Positions 9,330 through 19,130 of a stretch of 62,381 nt of DNA are shown here, piece by piece. Below the pieces are notes generated by a model, which was not told the origin of the DNA, ran no database searches, and saw nothing but the letters and a program-made list of their open reading frames with translations. The DNA is taken from assembly GCF_019721995.1 (NCBI RefSeq), contig NZ_BLYC01000020.1, forward strand, positions 1 to 62,381, in the 5' to 3' direction. Numbering within the stretch: position 1 is the first letter of the stretch; each line of letters begins with the position of its first letter. Source of the DNA: Bathymodiolus japonicus methanotrophic gill symbiont. Lineage in GTDB: Bacteria > Pseudomonadota > Gammaproteobacteria > Methylococcales > Methylomonadaceae. The position numbers and the translations under genes are program-made.

Positions 9330-9364
9330 TTTCATTGAACTACTCAGCTTCGCTGAGTAGTTAC

Positions 9365-9472
9365 ATTAATTCTAGCTATACTTTCAGTTTGAACATCATT
9401 AAATAGCGCTACATAATCAGTGATTTCTGCTGCATGGGCACCGGCGCCAATTAAAATTACATTTTTATTCAT
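9365..9472 (-). pseudogene. NeuD/PglD-like acetyltransferase, N-terminal stub
   Basis: From the ATG at 9472 the minus strand reads MNKNVILIGAGAHAAEITDY and about 16 more residues before meeting the IS66 terminus. I(L)IGAGxHAxEI is the N-terminal nucleotide-sugar-binding motif of sialic-acid O-acetyltransferase NeuD and PglD-type acyltransferases; the left-handed beta-helix domain is lost. The start lies 1 bp past the stop of the SDR gene, so it was the third gene of the KAS III-SDR-NeuD operon. Confidence 0.65.
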
Positions 9473-9934
9473 CTTATCTGGCTGTATAGCCTCCATCTAC
9501 AATTAAATTACTTCCAGTCACCCATTTTGATGCATCTGAAAGCAAATAAGCACAGGCATTTACAACATCTTCAGGCTCTCCTAATCCTAAGGGGTGCAAT
9601 GCTTTAATTTTATTAAATCTATGTTCATCATGACTATAAAAAGAAGCTGACGACATTGGCGTAACGACAACGCCCGGGGAGATAGCATTTACTCTGATTT
9701 TTTTCATCGCCAGCTCGAGTGATAATGATTTTACGCCGGCAATTATGGCTCCTTTAGTCATTGCATAAGCTGTTTTCCCAACCTCCCCGACCACACCCAT
9801 AACGGAACTGATAAAAATGATACTCGCTCCTGCATTAACTAAAGCACTCTTCTTTGATAACAGGTGTCTGGTCAATATAAAGCCGGCATTTACATTAATA
9901 TTAAAATGTGCATTTAACTTTGCTGCATTAAGCG

Positions 9935-11353
9935 CACCTCCTTACACACAAGTCCTAAAATACGCCTTTTAGCTTTCTGGCCATTTGAATACCATATACG
10001 CAGTCCTGAATCCTCTGAAAACCGATCCAAATACTTTTCGCACCAGGGTCACCATCTGATTTACGCCCTAAAAAACCACCCAATGTCGCTAAATTTCTTA
10101 ACACGGCATTCAGTGTAGGCACTTTTTTGGGTATCTTTTTGTCCAATAAACCATAAGATGATTTCCATTCTAAAGGATCAAAGATTAATTCAGCAGGCAA
10201 GTCAGGACAGATGCGACCTAAGCGCATAAGATACATCACCCGCCAAGCAATAACCATGGCCATGACTAAGGCTTTTTCAATGCGCTCTTTACTGGATAAT
10301 TGAAGCTTTTCAACCTTGCAGCCCACTTTCAAAATATCAAAAAACATTTCTATTTCCCAGCGACAGCGATACCAGTCAATCAACTCACAGGCTTGATCTT
10401 CACTTTCTACCCTTCGATTGCTTAATAAGCGCCATATGAGCGGTGACTTCCCTTTAGGCGGGTTGATTTCTTTTGCCTGAACCAAAGTTACTTCAATACC
10501 TTCTTTCCCTTTTACGGGGAAAGTGCAGCGTAACACTTTAATTTCTTGCTGAACTTGTCGCGATTTTTCGCCTTTTTTTCGTGGCTTAATAAAACTAACG
10601 CGACTCATAACCTCTTGCTTATCGACGCTATCCCACAGTGTTTCATCCGCTGATAATTTACGGTTATGCCTGGCTCTTACTAGCCAGTCAGCAGGCGTAT
10701 TTAACGCCTTACTTCTCTGCATAAGACTTAAAATATCACCTTCTCTATCGGCCACATAAACGAGCCGACTTTTAGGGCAACGTTCGGCCATTTCAGCGAC
10801 ACGTTCATAACCTTCTATCCAGCGATCACTTTCTTTTATCGTGGGATTATTTTGATCTTCTGCTTTGCTTTTTCCTCTTGCCCACATCCACGCATCACTA
10901 ACCCCTAAAGGGAGCCGGTCTGGTGTAATGCAGAGTGTCGGATGCAAGTACATGCCTCTTTGGGCATCGTAAGATAAGCGACCTAAATCCTCAGTTTCTT
11001 GTCCATTAAAATCTAATTCTGTCGTATCTTGTAAGCATAAAATAACGGGCTCTTCACTGACTATAATGCGCTGTTCAACTTGATCTGTATGGGCGACTAA
11101 CAACTTTTCCCATGTCACATTTTCATTTGCATAAAATCGATAAGTCGCTTGTGTTTCAGCCCAGCCTTGGCAAGCCTGAGGAATGCTTAGTTTAGGCGCT
11201 TTTACAAAAGTTTCTATCAATTTAACTGCTCTTTTATTAAGCCGTGAATCACCTAAATCTAAATTACAAAATTCCATTTCTGCCCAAGTCTCAGTCATCG
11301 TTACTAAAATAATGAGATTTTACACTCTTATATCAGACTTGTGTGTAAGGAGA
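9935..11353 (-). mobile_element. IS50/Tn5-like IS (IS4 superfamily)
   Basis: Inverted ends CTCCTTACACACAAGTC and GACTTGTGTGTAAGGAG. The target GCATTAAGCG occurs on both sides (9925-9934 and 11355-11364), a 9-11 bp duplication like the 9 bp made by Tn5. It is a clean single insertion in the SDR gene and the only copy in the window. Confidence 0.92.
9955..11298 (-). CDS. IS50/Tn5-like transposase
   Basis: 447 residues, intact. The N-terminal LGDSRLNKR motif is the Tn5-type end-binding start. Catalytic residues fit LQDTTELDF (first Asp), YVADREGDI (second Asp) and the Y-(2)-R-(3)-E-(6)-K signature in YRCRWEIEMFFDILK. Length matches the roughly 450-480 residues of the family. Confidence 0.92.
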   Translation of the reverse strand: MTETWAEMEFCNLDLGDSRLNKRAVKLIETFVKAPKLSIPQACQGWAETQATYRFYANENVTWEKLLVAHTDQVEQRIIVSEEPVILCLQDTTELDFNGQETEDLGRLSYDAQRGMYLHPTLCITPDRLPLGVSDAWMWARGKSKAEDQNNPTIKESDRWIEGYERVAEMAERCPKSRLVYVADREGDILSLMQRSKALNTPADWLVRARHNRKLSADETLWDSVDKQEVMSRVSFIKPRKKGEKSRQVQQEIKVLRCTFPVKGKEGIEVTLVQAKEINPPKGKSPLIWRLLSNRRVESEDQACELIDWYRCRWEIEMFFDILKVGCKVEKLQLSSKERIEKALVMAMVIAWRVMYLMRLGRICPDLPAELIFDPLEWKSSYGLLDKKIPKKVPTLNAVLRNLATLGGFLGRKSDGDPGAKSIWIGFQRIQDCVYGIQMARKLKGVF

Positions 11354-11675
11354 TGCATTAAGCGACCGCAGTGCGAGAGTAGATGATATTCCGGCACAAT
11401 GAACTATGCCATCAATTTTGTTGACAGATTGTTTAATCTCTTCAATCTTTGCATCAAATAAATCATATTCAGTCAGCTCTAAAGAAATAATTAAATGCTC
11501 CCCCGAATTTATTAAAGCGACTCTTGTTGCTTCTAGTCGCTGCAAGTCCCTAGCCACTAAGATGATTTTGGCACCAAGCTTACTTAAAGTGATAGCGGCC
11601 TGTCTACCTATTCCAGAAGAAGCGCCAGTCACTAAAATCGTTTTATTATTTAAACTAAAGGGTTTATAATCCATA

Positions 11676-12725
11676 TTATATTTCTACAATATCAGAAATA
11701 TGCGTACCCTTAAATTTTATGATACTCGTTGCCCAGGACAAACCAACGCCAAATCCACATAATAGCAATTCCTTTTCTTCTTTTAAGCTATCCTTTAATT
11801 CACTGATAATTGTTAAAGGTATAGAAACTGATGAAGTATTACCAAATTTACAAATAGTTGAAGGGATTTTATCTTTATCAAACTTCACCTTTTTTCCTAA
11901 GTATGAATTGATATAATTATTAGCCTGATGAAAAACATAATAATCTAACTCAGCCTTGTGTTTATCAGAATATTTCAACATTTCTTTAATATCTTTGGGT
12001 ATTTCTCTAATAACAAAATTAAAGACATCAGCACCATTCATATACCCCTGTTCATCAGACCTGATATTACCATGTTCATCTACGACTTTTTCCTTAATCG
12101 TTTCCATTGAGCTTGGAGTTCTATAGCCACCGCCGTTTATTTTAATCAGTGCCTCTCTGGAGCCATCAGAATTTAATGAAAAATAACTTTCACCATATTT
12201 TTCATCCCTCTCAATTAATGCTGCGATACCAGCATCACCAAATATAAAGGCTGTCATTCTATCCTTTGCAGAATACACTTTGGAACGAGTTTCACCATTT
12301 AATAACAGGGCTTTTTTTAAGCCACTTTTTTCCATATAGGCATACACCACAGACAAACCATAAACACAGGCGCGCCATGCTACCTCACGAAATTCCGGGA
12401 CTCCTGTCGCCATAATTCGTTCACCTACGCAGCGGATGGGAGATACCCTGAACGCCCTGCGTCCGCAACGACTACGCACAAAAAAGCCGCTTCGTCATTA
12501 CTACCTCACTGGCTGGACGGCTATTCGGAATGCAATTCTTGCTCCTCTCGCGTGCTGCTAGCACACGTCGAATCAGCGAATTGCCCTGTCGCCTATCAGG
12601 GACTAGAAATCACCACTTCGCTAAGCTCCGCTTCCATGATTTTCAGCGAAGGCAGAGCAACCTAAGCTTAGATCAAACGCTAAGGTTTTAGTTGATAAGC
12701 CCAACCTATCTTGTAATATTACCAT
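11676..12725 (-). pseudogene. 3-oxoacyl-ACP synthase III (KAS III)-like, interrupted
   Basis: Piece 1 (12725-12649) reads ILQDRLGLSTKTLAFDL then LGCSAF, containing the catalytic Cys. Repeat A3 (12367-12648) intervenes. Piece 2 (12366-11676) resumes VYGLSVVYAYM and continues to the stop, with the His of FHQANNYIN and the Asn of FGNTSSVS completing the Cys-His-Asn triad. Removing A3 restores the frame exactly (GCSA-F-VYGL). The first ~90 residues are missing because IS-X copy 3 truncates the gene, yet the last bases of IS-X give an in-frame ATG. It heads a KAS III-SDR-NeuD operon, suggesting acyl-chain synthesis for a surface glycan or lipid. Confidence 0.85.
12367..12648 (+). repeat. Repeat A copy 3
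   Basis: CAGGCGCGCCATGC to ATGATTTTCAGCG, with small indels relative to the 280-bp consensus. Precise insertion in the KAS III gene without target duplication; the next bases are AAGG. Confidence 0.92.
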
Positions 12726-13178
12726 CAGTGTTCCCCTATCAATTGAGGCCGTGAAACTAACCTCGCCACAAGAGAGCTCATAAAGCACTGTAAAGACATT
12801 CCTGTTATTATTGCGTTTTGAACTGCCCGAATGGTATACGAGCTGATACGAGATATTCTTGCCTGGAAAAATAATGGATTCACAAAACGATCTCGTTTTT
12901 GAGCCTGTTGCTGCCTTATCTCCAGAGCCTCGCTATATTTTTTATCCGATGGATGAATCAATTCTGGCTGTTGTGTTTTTGAAATCTCTTCAAACACGCG
13001 CATTAAATTATAGCTCATTGCAGTCAGGCGCATTTGATTTTCAAGTGAGCGGGTATTGGAAGACCAAGCTTTAGTTTCCTTGAAATTACTTTTAGTGTTA
13101 CTCGATGTTCAAGTTTTTGATATTGAGAAGGTAAAATCAGGTATTCTGAGGTTGTTGTAATTTTATCGGTGTAAGCCC

Positions 13179-14820
13179 ATGTTAATGAATGCCCCAGCCA
13201 CCTTTATCCAAAGCTATATTGACGATTTAAATGATGCGCTCAATCAGCTAAAACCCGGAGCCGCTTTGACACGGATTCAAGCCGCTTGGTTGGGCACTTG
13301 TTTAACGGGCATACTGCTAATGAACTCTGTTTGCTGGGCTAAGTTTGAGCGAGCAAGCCTTGGAGATTGCAAAGTAGCCGCATTATCCTGGGTGTTTCGT
13401 AAAGCAAGTATACCCTGGGACTGGTTGCTACGGGTGAGTGTGGTCTTAATTTTAAAACGTTATGGCATTACTGAAGGTGTGTTGGCCTTTGATGAATCAG
13501 ACCGAGCACGATCTAAGGTATTTATAAGGTTTACAAGCAGAAACACAAAGGCTCCGGCGGGTATGTTAATGGACAAACGATAGTATTATTGCTGCTAGTT
13601 ACCTCATCCATTACAGTGCCTGTCGGTTTTTTCTTTTATATGCCGGATCCAGCCTTAAAGCAGTGGGATAAAGAAGATAAACGGTTGAAAAAGAGCGGTA
13701 TAGCAAAAAAAGATCGGCCTATTAAGCCTGAACGTGACAGTGCCTACCCGACCAAAACAGAGATTGCATTAGGCTTATTAAATAGAGTTTAAAGTTGCGC
13801 ATAGCCTGATTAAAATTAAAGGCGTACTGGCTTGATGCGCTGTATGGTGAAAAAGCCTTTATGGACGAAGCCGCTAAAGAATCTGGAGGCTCGCAGGTGA
13901 TTAGCCAATTACGTAAAAACCAAAATATTGAATATAGAGGTAAAATAAGGTCAGTCGAGAGCTACTTTAATTCGATTAACAAAGGCATTGATCAGATAAT
14001 ACGTGTACGTGGCGGCAAAGAGATTAAAGTGACTGTCAGCAGTGCACGATTGAAGGTGAGTTCTCACAGTAAAAAACGCTTTGTCATTGCCTTAAAATAT
14101 GACGGTGAAAACGACTATCGCTATTTAGTGGCGACAGACCTGACTTGGCGCACACAAGATATTATTCAAGCCTATACGTTGAGATGGCTGATTGAGGTTT
14201 TCTTTGAGGACTGGAAGCTTTATGAAGGATGGGGGCGTGAGGCCAAACAATTAGATGAAGAGGGATCAAGCCGTGGCCTGATTCTGAGTCTTTTGTTTGA
14301 CCATTGCCTTCTCCTTCACCCAGAGCAAATAGCCCGCATTGAAAGCAAACTACCTGCGTATACCGTAGGAAGCTTACAGCGCAAGTCTCAAATGGATGTA
14401 CTGCTTGAGTTCATCACGTCATTGCTAGCCCATATTCGTCACTATTGATGATGTAGTTGTTATAAATCAATTGGTTGAAATTTTAAAAAGTAGCCAGTTG
14501 GCACTACAGATTTTGTGTTTTTGTATAAAACGTTGGATTTTTTAGAGTATTTTTGTCGCATGTAAATTACACTCAAATAATGATGATTTTTTTGACAAAA
14601 GTCAATGAATTTATCGACAAAAATAATATAAATGGCACTATAAAACTTTCAAAAAAAACACCATTGATTTTAAAGAGAATTTTTCGACAAAAAATCGCTT
14701 AAACCCATGAATCAATGGCTTAGAAAGATGAAAGTGACGAAGATGGGCTAGAGTTTCCAGATCCTGGTGATAAGCTGAAAGAGTTAGGTGAATTAATAAA
14801 GGATGTGTTTCAACTGATGC
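13179..14820 (+). pseudogene. IS-Z transposase, frameshifted and MITE-interrupted
   Basis: Fragments match the 34831-36238 homologue: start MLMNAPATFIQSYIDDLNDA, DESDRARSK region, then after frameshifts DALYGEKAF, and the IS4 signature Y-(2)-R-(3)-E-(6)-K in YTLRWLIEVFFEDWK. MITE C2 interrupts the last ~60 codons. Confidence 0.85.
14429..14747 (-). mobile_element. MITE (repeat C) copy 2
   Basis: 319 bp, inverted relative to copies 4 and 5, flanked by CTAG on both sides (14425-14428, 14748-14751). The uninterrupted target GTCATTGCTAGAGTTTCC is present in IS-Z copy 2 at about 36079, which proves the 4-bp duplication. Confidence 0.95.
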
Positions 14821-15641
14821 CATCAGGAAAACATATGATTGGCAGAGATTTAGGGCGCTTAGGGCCAACAGCATCATTAAAGTATTGTTCTGCTGGGTGA
14901 AGGTAAGAGTTTGATGGCAATGGGATGGAAAAACTTGAACATCGAGTGTTATTGAATGTCTTTTCAATCGTCCGTCGTTTGAAATATAGCATGGCAATGG
15001 CTCCAGGGTTAATAGTCATTGGCAAGGTTGTCACAAACCGGTGAAGTTTTCCGGTTTCTGGATCACGGTAATCCACCACGTTAAATTTGATGCCCTTGTT
15101 TTCGTACAGACTGTATGCTTCAACTCCTGTATTGATCTCATGCTGGGAGTCAAAAGGGATAGACTCAACCAGAGTCCCAATTGAATTTTCTTTTAGCATT
15201 GAAATCATGTAATTAGCATGTCGTTTCTGCCGATCCCACCAGACAAAGTCGGTGACGGCTTTATCGTAGACATAGAGATGTTTCTGAGAGCTGTTATTTC
15301 CCTTGTTTTGCTTTTCAATATGATCTCGTAACACAGGTATTTCTTGATGTCTCTGAGTTCCGTTTGTCACCAGACAAAGAAATCAGAGAGTGGTAGGTCT
15401 TTAAGCATGGGTGATATCCGTTTATGAGGTGATTAAAACGGAAATTTTTAGAAAAATTTTTTCGGCAATTGCAAGCTTTATTTGAAATTATTTGTTGTTT
15501 CTTTACGGTGCCTACAGAGTGTCTATTTGCTGTTATAAGTGATTAAAATCAAAAAGATGGAAATATTCGAGTGGTGCTACCTTCAGGTAGGTTATAGGCT
15601 GCTTTGTTTAGGTACTTCTTCTTTCAATGGGAACACTGATG

Positions 15642-16027
15642 GTCAGCATAGAAGATGGTGGGCAAGCCTGCATCTGACGGGTAACCGTTGGCAGCAGATC
15701 GCCTTAAACTATACGCTTACTGCTAATACCGTGATCGAGTTTGACTTTAGTAGCAATACTGAGGGAGAAATTCACGCATTTGGTTTTGACACTGACCTAA
15801 GGCAAGATAAAAACTTTGCTTTCCAGCTTTTTGGTACACAAAACTGGGGCATAGGGAGCTTCAATAATTACAGTAGCGCGAACGGAACACAGCATTATGT
15901 GACTCCTGTTGGGCAATTTTATATCGGGCAAATGCAGTACTTATTTTTTGTAAATGATCACGATGTAGTTCCTGCTACGGCAGAAAGCCTGTTTAGCAAT
16001 ATTATGGTTTATGAAAACACCCCGTAA
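15642..16027 (+). pseudogene. C-terminal fragment of a secreted beta-sandwich protein
   Basis: About 127 residues follow the IS-X end in an open frame: WASLHLTGNRWQQIALN, then FDFSSNTEGEIHAFGFDTD, and a tail ending IMVYENTP. The alternating aromatic/polar strands resemble carbohydrate-binding-like C-terminal domains found on large secreted enzymes. I cannot name the family. The true N-terminus is lost at the IS-X border; the first ~34 codons of the long frame come from IS-X. Confidence 0.5.
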
Positions 16028-16048
16028 CACCATCACGAACCATTGATC

Positions 16049-16101
16049 CTAAGAAGCTGCAGTTGAGTGCGAACCTTGTGGAGCAACTGCAGTTTTCTTA
16101 G
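16049..16101. terminator. Bidirectional hairpin terminator
   Basis: CTAAGAAGCTGCAGTTG pairs with CAACTGCAGTTTTCTTAG around a ~20-nt loop, between two genes that converge here. A/T-rich flanks on both sides suit termination in either direction. Confidence 0.6.
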
Positions 16102-16119
16102 CTTGAAGTAAAATAGCCC

Positions 16120-16825
16120 TCAATCAGATAGGTAATACTCTACCGTCGAGACGACTCTGACCTTTTTTATATACGGGCTGTTTTTATCTCGGGCGTTGAT
16201 ACTAAATTGCCCCTGAGCAGCGCGTTTTATTTTACCCAGTTTACTATTAGAATCAGCAGCAAATTTCTCTGCCACTTCTCTGGCATTACGCGTTGCTTCT
16301 TCAATCATCTCTGGTTTAACTTCATTCAGCTGGGTAAAAATATAATCCGTCTGGCCTTGATAATCCCCCCCCTGTAAACGCTATTCCCGTTTTTCCTAGT
16401 TCCGGTAGTAATTTCATAACACTCCGAACAATCTGAATATTTTTAGAGTAAACAGTAACGACTTGCTGTGCAGTATAGCGAAATTCAGCCTTGGCATTAC
16501 CATATTGCTGAGCGGATCTGTCAGTAATATGCGGTGCAGAAATGGATATTTCATTGCTGTTAATTTTGTTTTTTTCTAGGAAGCTCTTGATCTTTAGATT
16601 GCTGGTTTCAATTGAGCTATAGAGTTGCGCAAGGTCATTACTGGATTCAGTAAATTGTATAGGCCAGATGACAATATCGGCAGGATATTCGCGTTCTGAC
16701 AGGCCTTTTTCCGTCACCGTGCGCTCGTACTCTTTATACTTTATAGCTGCATTAGCTAACGGGTAACCGACAGCGGCCAGGCCTAAAAATATAAAACCGC
16801 CTAGAATAAAGGCATTTAATTTCAT
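16120..16825 (-). pseudogene. SIMPL-domain (DUF541) periplasmic protein, frameshifted
   Basis: The first ~155 residues have a signal-like hydrophobic N-terminus (MKLNAFILGGFIFLGLAAV) followed by a SIMPL-type sequence (GLSEREYPADIVIWPIQF, ... NAKAEFRYTAQQVV). The frame is lost at a run of eight C (16366-16373), after which DYQGQTDYIFTQLNEVKPEM and IEEATRNAREVAEKFA continue in another frame to YYLSD. One extra C explains the break; it could be a real mutation, phase variation or a sequencing error. The start ATG is the terminal ATG of IS-X copy 4, with AGGGG upstream. Confidence 0.8.
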
Positions 16826-17783
16826 CAGTGTTCCCCTATCAATTGAGGCTGTGAAACTAACCTCGCCACAAGAGAGCTCATAAAGCACTGTAAAGACATT
16901 CCTGTTATTATTGCGTTTTGAACTGCCCGAATGGTATACGAGCTGATACGAGATATTCTTGCCTGGAAAAATAATGGATTCACAAAACGATCTCGTTTTT
17001 GAGCCTGTTGCTGCCTAATCTCCAGAGCCTCGCTATATTTTTTATCCGATGGATGAATCAATTCTGGCTGTTGTGTTTTTGAAATCTCTTCAAACACGCG
17101 CATTAAATTATAGCTCATTGCAGTCAGGCGCATTTGATTTTCAAGTGAGCGGGTATTGGAAGACCAAGCTTTAGTTTCCTTGAAATTACTTTTAGTGTTA
17201 TTGAATGTCTTTTCAATCGTCCATCGCTTGAAATACAGCATGGCAATGGTTCCAGGGTTAATAGTCATTGGCAAGGTTGTCACAAACCGGTGAAGTTTTC
17301 CGGTTTCTGGGTCACGGTAATCCACCACGTTAAATTTGATGCCCTTGTTTCCGTACACACTGTATGCTTCAACCCCTGTATTGATCTCATGGCGGGAGTC
17401 AAAAGGGATAGACTCAACCAGAGTCGCAATTGAATTCTCTTTTAGCATTGAAATCATGCAATTAGCATGTCGTTTCTGCCGATCCCACCAGACAAAGTCG
17501 GTGACGGCTTTATCGTAGACATAGAGATGTTTCTGAGAGCTGTTATTTCCCTTGTTTTGCTTTTCAATATGATCTCGTAACACAGGTATTTCTTGATGCC
17601 TCTGAGTTCCGTTTGTCACCAGACAAAGAAATCTGAGCAACCCACTTCTGAGATTCAACGCGTAAATCCCCCCGGCCGCATAAACTTTCCCCTTGCTGTT
17701 TTTTTCAGTATGGCAGGCATGATCAATAAAATGTCCATCCGCCGCTTCTATGGTGTATTCGTCAAGTTCCGGGAATGCTTTAA

Positions 17784-18362
17784 CCCATCTTCGTCACTTT
17801 CATCTTTCTAAGCCATTGATTCATCGGTTTAAGCGATTTTTTGTCGAAAAATTCTCTTTAAAATCAATGGTGTTTTTTTTGAAAGTCAGGCGCGCCATGC
17901 TACCTCACGAAATTCCGGGACTCCTGTCGCCGTAATTCGTTCACCTACGCAGCGAATAGGAGATGCTCCAGCCGCCCTGCGTCCGCCACAGACTGAGCAC
18001 AAAGCAGCTCAGTCATGGCTACCACAAATGGCTCTACGGCTATTCGGGATAAAATTTTAGCCTCCCTCGCGCGCTATCGCGCACTTCGGATTGGCAAATT
18101 TCCCTGCGCCTTCTGGAGACTATCAGCCCGTCCGGGGCTGACAGCGTTTGTAGTGCCATTTATATTATTTTTGTCGATAAATTCATTGACTTTTGTCAAA
18201 AAAATCATCATTATTTGAGTGTAATTTACATGCGACAAAAATACTCTAAAAAATCCAACGTTTTATACAAAAACACAAAATCTGTAGTGCCAACTGGCTA
18301 CTTTTTAAAATTTCAACCAATTGATTTATAACAACTACATCATCAATAGTGACGAAGATGGG
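17784..18362 (+). mobile_element. MITE (repeat C) copy 3, with nested repeat A'
   Basis: 319 bp once the 260-bp A' insertion is removed. Ends CCCATCTTCGTCAC/GTGACGAAGATGGG, flanked by TTAA (17780-17783, 18363-18366). The uninterrupted target is visible in other IS-X copies. Confidence 0.95.
17887..18146 (+). repeat. Repeat A' (260-bp variant), copy 2
   Basis: CAGGCGCGCC to GGCTGACAGCG, inserted in MITE C3. The flanks GAAAGT and TTTGTAG rejoin to the undisturbed MITE sequence, so there is no target duplication. Confidence 0.92.
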
Positions 18363-19030
18363 TTAAGATAATCAATGCCTTGCGATAGCAGTGTTTCAGA
18401 GTGAAGATGATAGCTCTGCTGTTCAAATGTCTCAAGCATACTTGTTCGTCTATGCGACTTCAGTGATTTAAAATACGTTGAGTGGGGAAGCAGCTGGCCA
18501 TAAATCTGTTCATTGGTTTGGAGGAAATGGCGACCACTATCGACTACACTGATACAGCGTAATAACCCAAGGCGAATAAAGTCGATATCCTTCAACTCTG
18601 GGCATGAACGAGCCCACAAAGGATGACGCTCTGCTAACAGGGCACGTTCCATACTTTCATTGCAGTGTTGGTGAATATGTTCAGAGAGTGGTAGGTCTTT
18701 AAGCATGGGTGATATCCGTTTATGAAGTGATTAAAACGGAAATTTTTAGAAAATTTTTTTCGGCAATTGCAAGCTTTATTTGAAATTATTTGTTGTTTTT
18801 TTACGGTGCCTACAGAGTGTCTATTTGCTGTTATAAGTGATTAAAATCAAAAAGATGGAAATATTCGAGTGGTGCTACCTTCAGATAGGTTATAGGCTGC
18901 TTTGTTTAGGTACTTCTTCTTTCAATGGGAACACTGATGAGATATACTGCATACCGGCCTGAATGTATAACCTAACTCTAACAATTCTGCACATCGCACA
19001 GCAGCTTTTACTCTGAGCTATAAATAATTA

Positions 19031-19130
19031 ATGAAACTTTCAATCGTACTTCCTGCAAAAAACGAAGCAAAAAATATCACCGCTGTATTACAGAACATAC
19101 AAGCGCAGAAACTTAATGCGGAAATATTCA
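19031..19130 (+). pseudogene. GT2-family glycosyltransferase, N-terminal stub
   Basis: ATG at 19031 opens MKLSIVLPAKNEAKNITAVL and about 12 more residues before IS-X copy 5. SIVLPAxNEAxNI is the classic start of family-2 glycosyltransferases (nucleotide-sugar binding strand). The rest is gone. It supports the idea that this region was a glycan locus. Confidence 0.7.

Larger units (their letters stand above)
2437..9364 (+). mobile_element. IS66-family element, heavily interrupted
   Basis: Bounded by matching 14-bp inverted ends GTAACTACTCAGCG (2437-2450) and CGCTGAGTAGTTAC (9351-9364). Between them lie two halves of an IS66 transposase, but tnpA/tnpB are not recognisable. The interior holds repeat A2, a MITE C copy containing repeat B1, two IS-X copies, repeats B2 and B3, an IS-Y fragment and an alien gene tail. 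No target duplication is visible. A piece of the same IS66 right end recurs at 49814-50090. Confidence 0.75.
9474..11674 (-). pseudogene. SDR-family (FabG-like) oxidoreductase, split by an IS
   Basis: The two halves, 11674-11354 and 9934-9474, join across the IS50-like element into a continuous SDR of about 250 residues. It contains TGASSGIGR (cofactor loop), a CAG motif (HCAGISS), ISSVMG with the catalytic Ser, YAMTKG (Tyr/Lys of YxxxK), NAISPGVV and a C-terminal VDGGYTAR. It would be an NAD(P)H ketoreductase of the 3-oxoacyl-ACP reductase type. It follows the KAS III gene by 1 bp and precedes the NeuD-like stub by 1 bp. The insertion falls in the loop before the Ser motif, leaving neither half functional. 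Confidence 0.88.
13100..14947 (+). mobile_element. IS-Z copy 1 (IS4 group), with nested MITE C2
   Basis: Ends ACTCGATGTTCAAGTTTTT and AAAAACTTGAACATCGAGT, target duplication GTT (13097-13099 and 14948-14950). The transposase is broken relative to copy 2: a deletion near 13516, an extra base near 13785 and another near 13834, plus the MITE at 14429-14747. The codons around 14220 (GGAAGCTTTATGAAGG) are in frame here but not in copy 2. Confidence 0.9.
12723..15641 (-). mobile_element. IS-X copy 3, internally deleted, split by IS-Z
   Basis: The right end CATCAGTGTTCCCC is at 12723 and the left end GGGAACACTGATG at 15641. The transposase reading frame (minus strand) is interrupted by IS-Z copy 1 (13100-14947, duplicated GTT). 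It has also lost about 450 bp between its ninth codon and the codon for about residue 160, so it is dead. The flanks are KAS III on one side and an unrelated secreted-protein gene on the other, implying a deletion or IS-X by IS-X recombination. Confidence 0.88.
16825..18706 (-). pseudogene. IS-X transposase, split by nested insertions
   Basis: The N-terminal part (18706 to about 18363, MLKDLPLSEH through LLSQGIDYL) and the C-terminal part (from about 17783, AFPELDEYTIEAA, to the end LIGEH) join exactly when the MITE and one TTAA are removed. All catalytic motifs survive in the C-terminal part. Confidence 0.88.
16823..18939 (-). mobile_element. IS-X copy 4, interrupted by MITE C3
   Basis: Ends CATCAGTGTTCCCC (16823) and GGGAACACTGATG (18939). 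The transposase lies on the minus strand and is split at codon ~117 by MITE C3 (17784-18362, duplicated TTAA), which itself contains repeat A'. Without these insertions the element would be full length and its frame intact. Confidence 0.9.

Noticed and set aside
15539-15641. The first 34 codons of the 15539-16027 ORF as part of a real gene
   Set aside because: These bases are the IS-X left end read in an alternative frame and occur in every IS-X copy.
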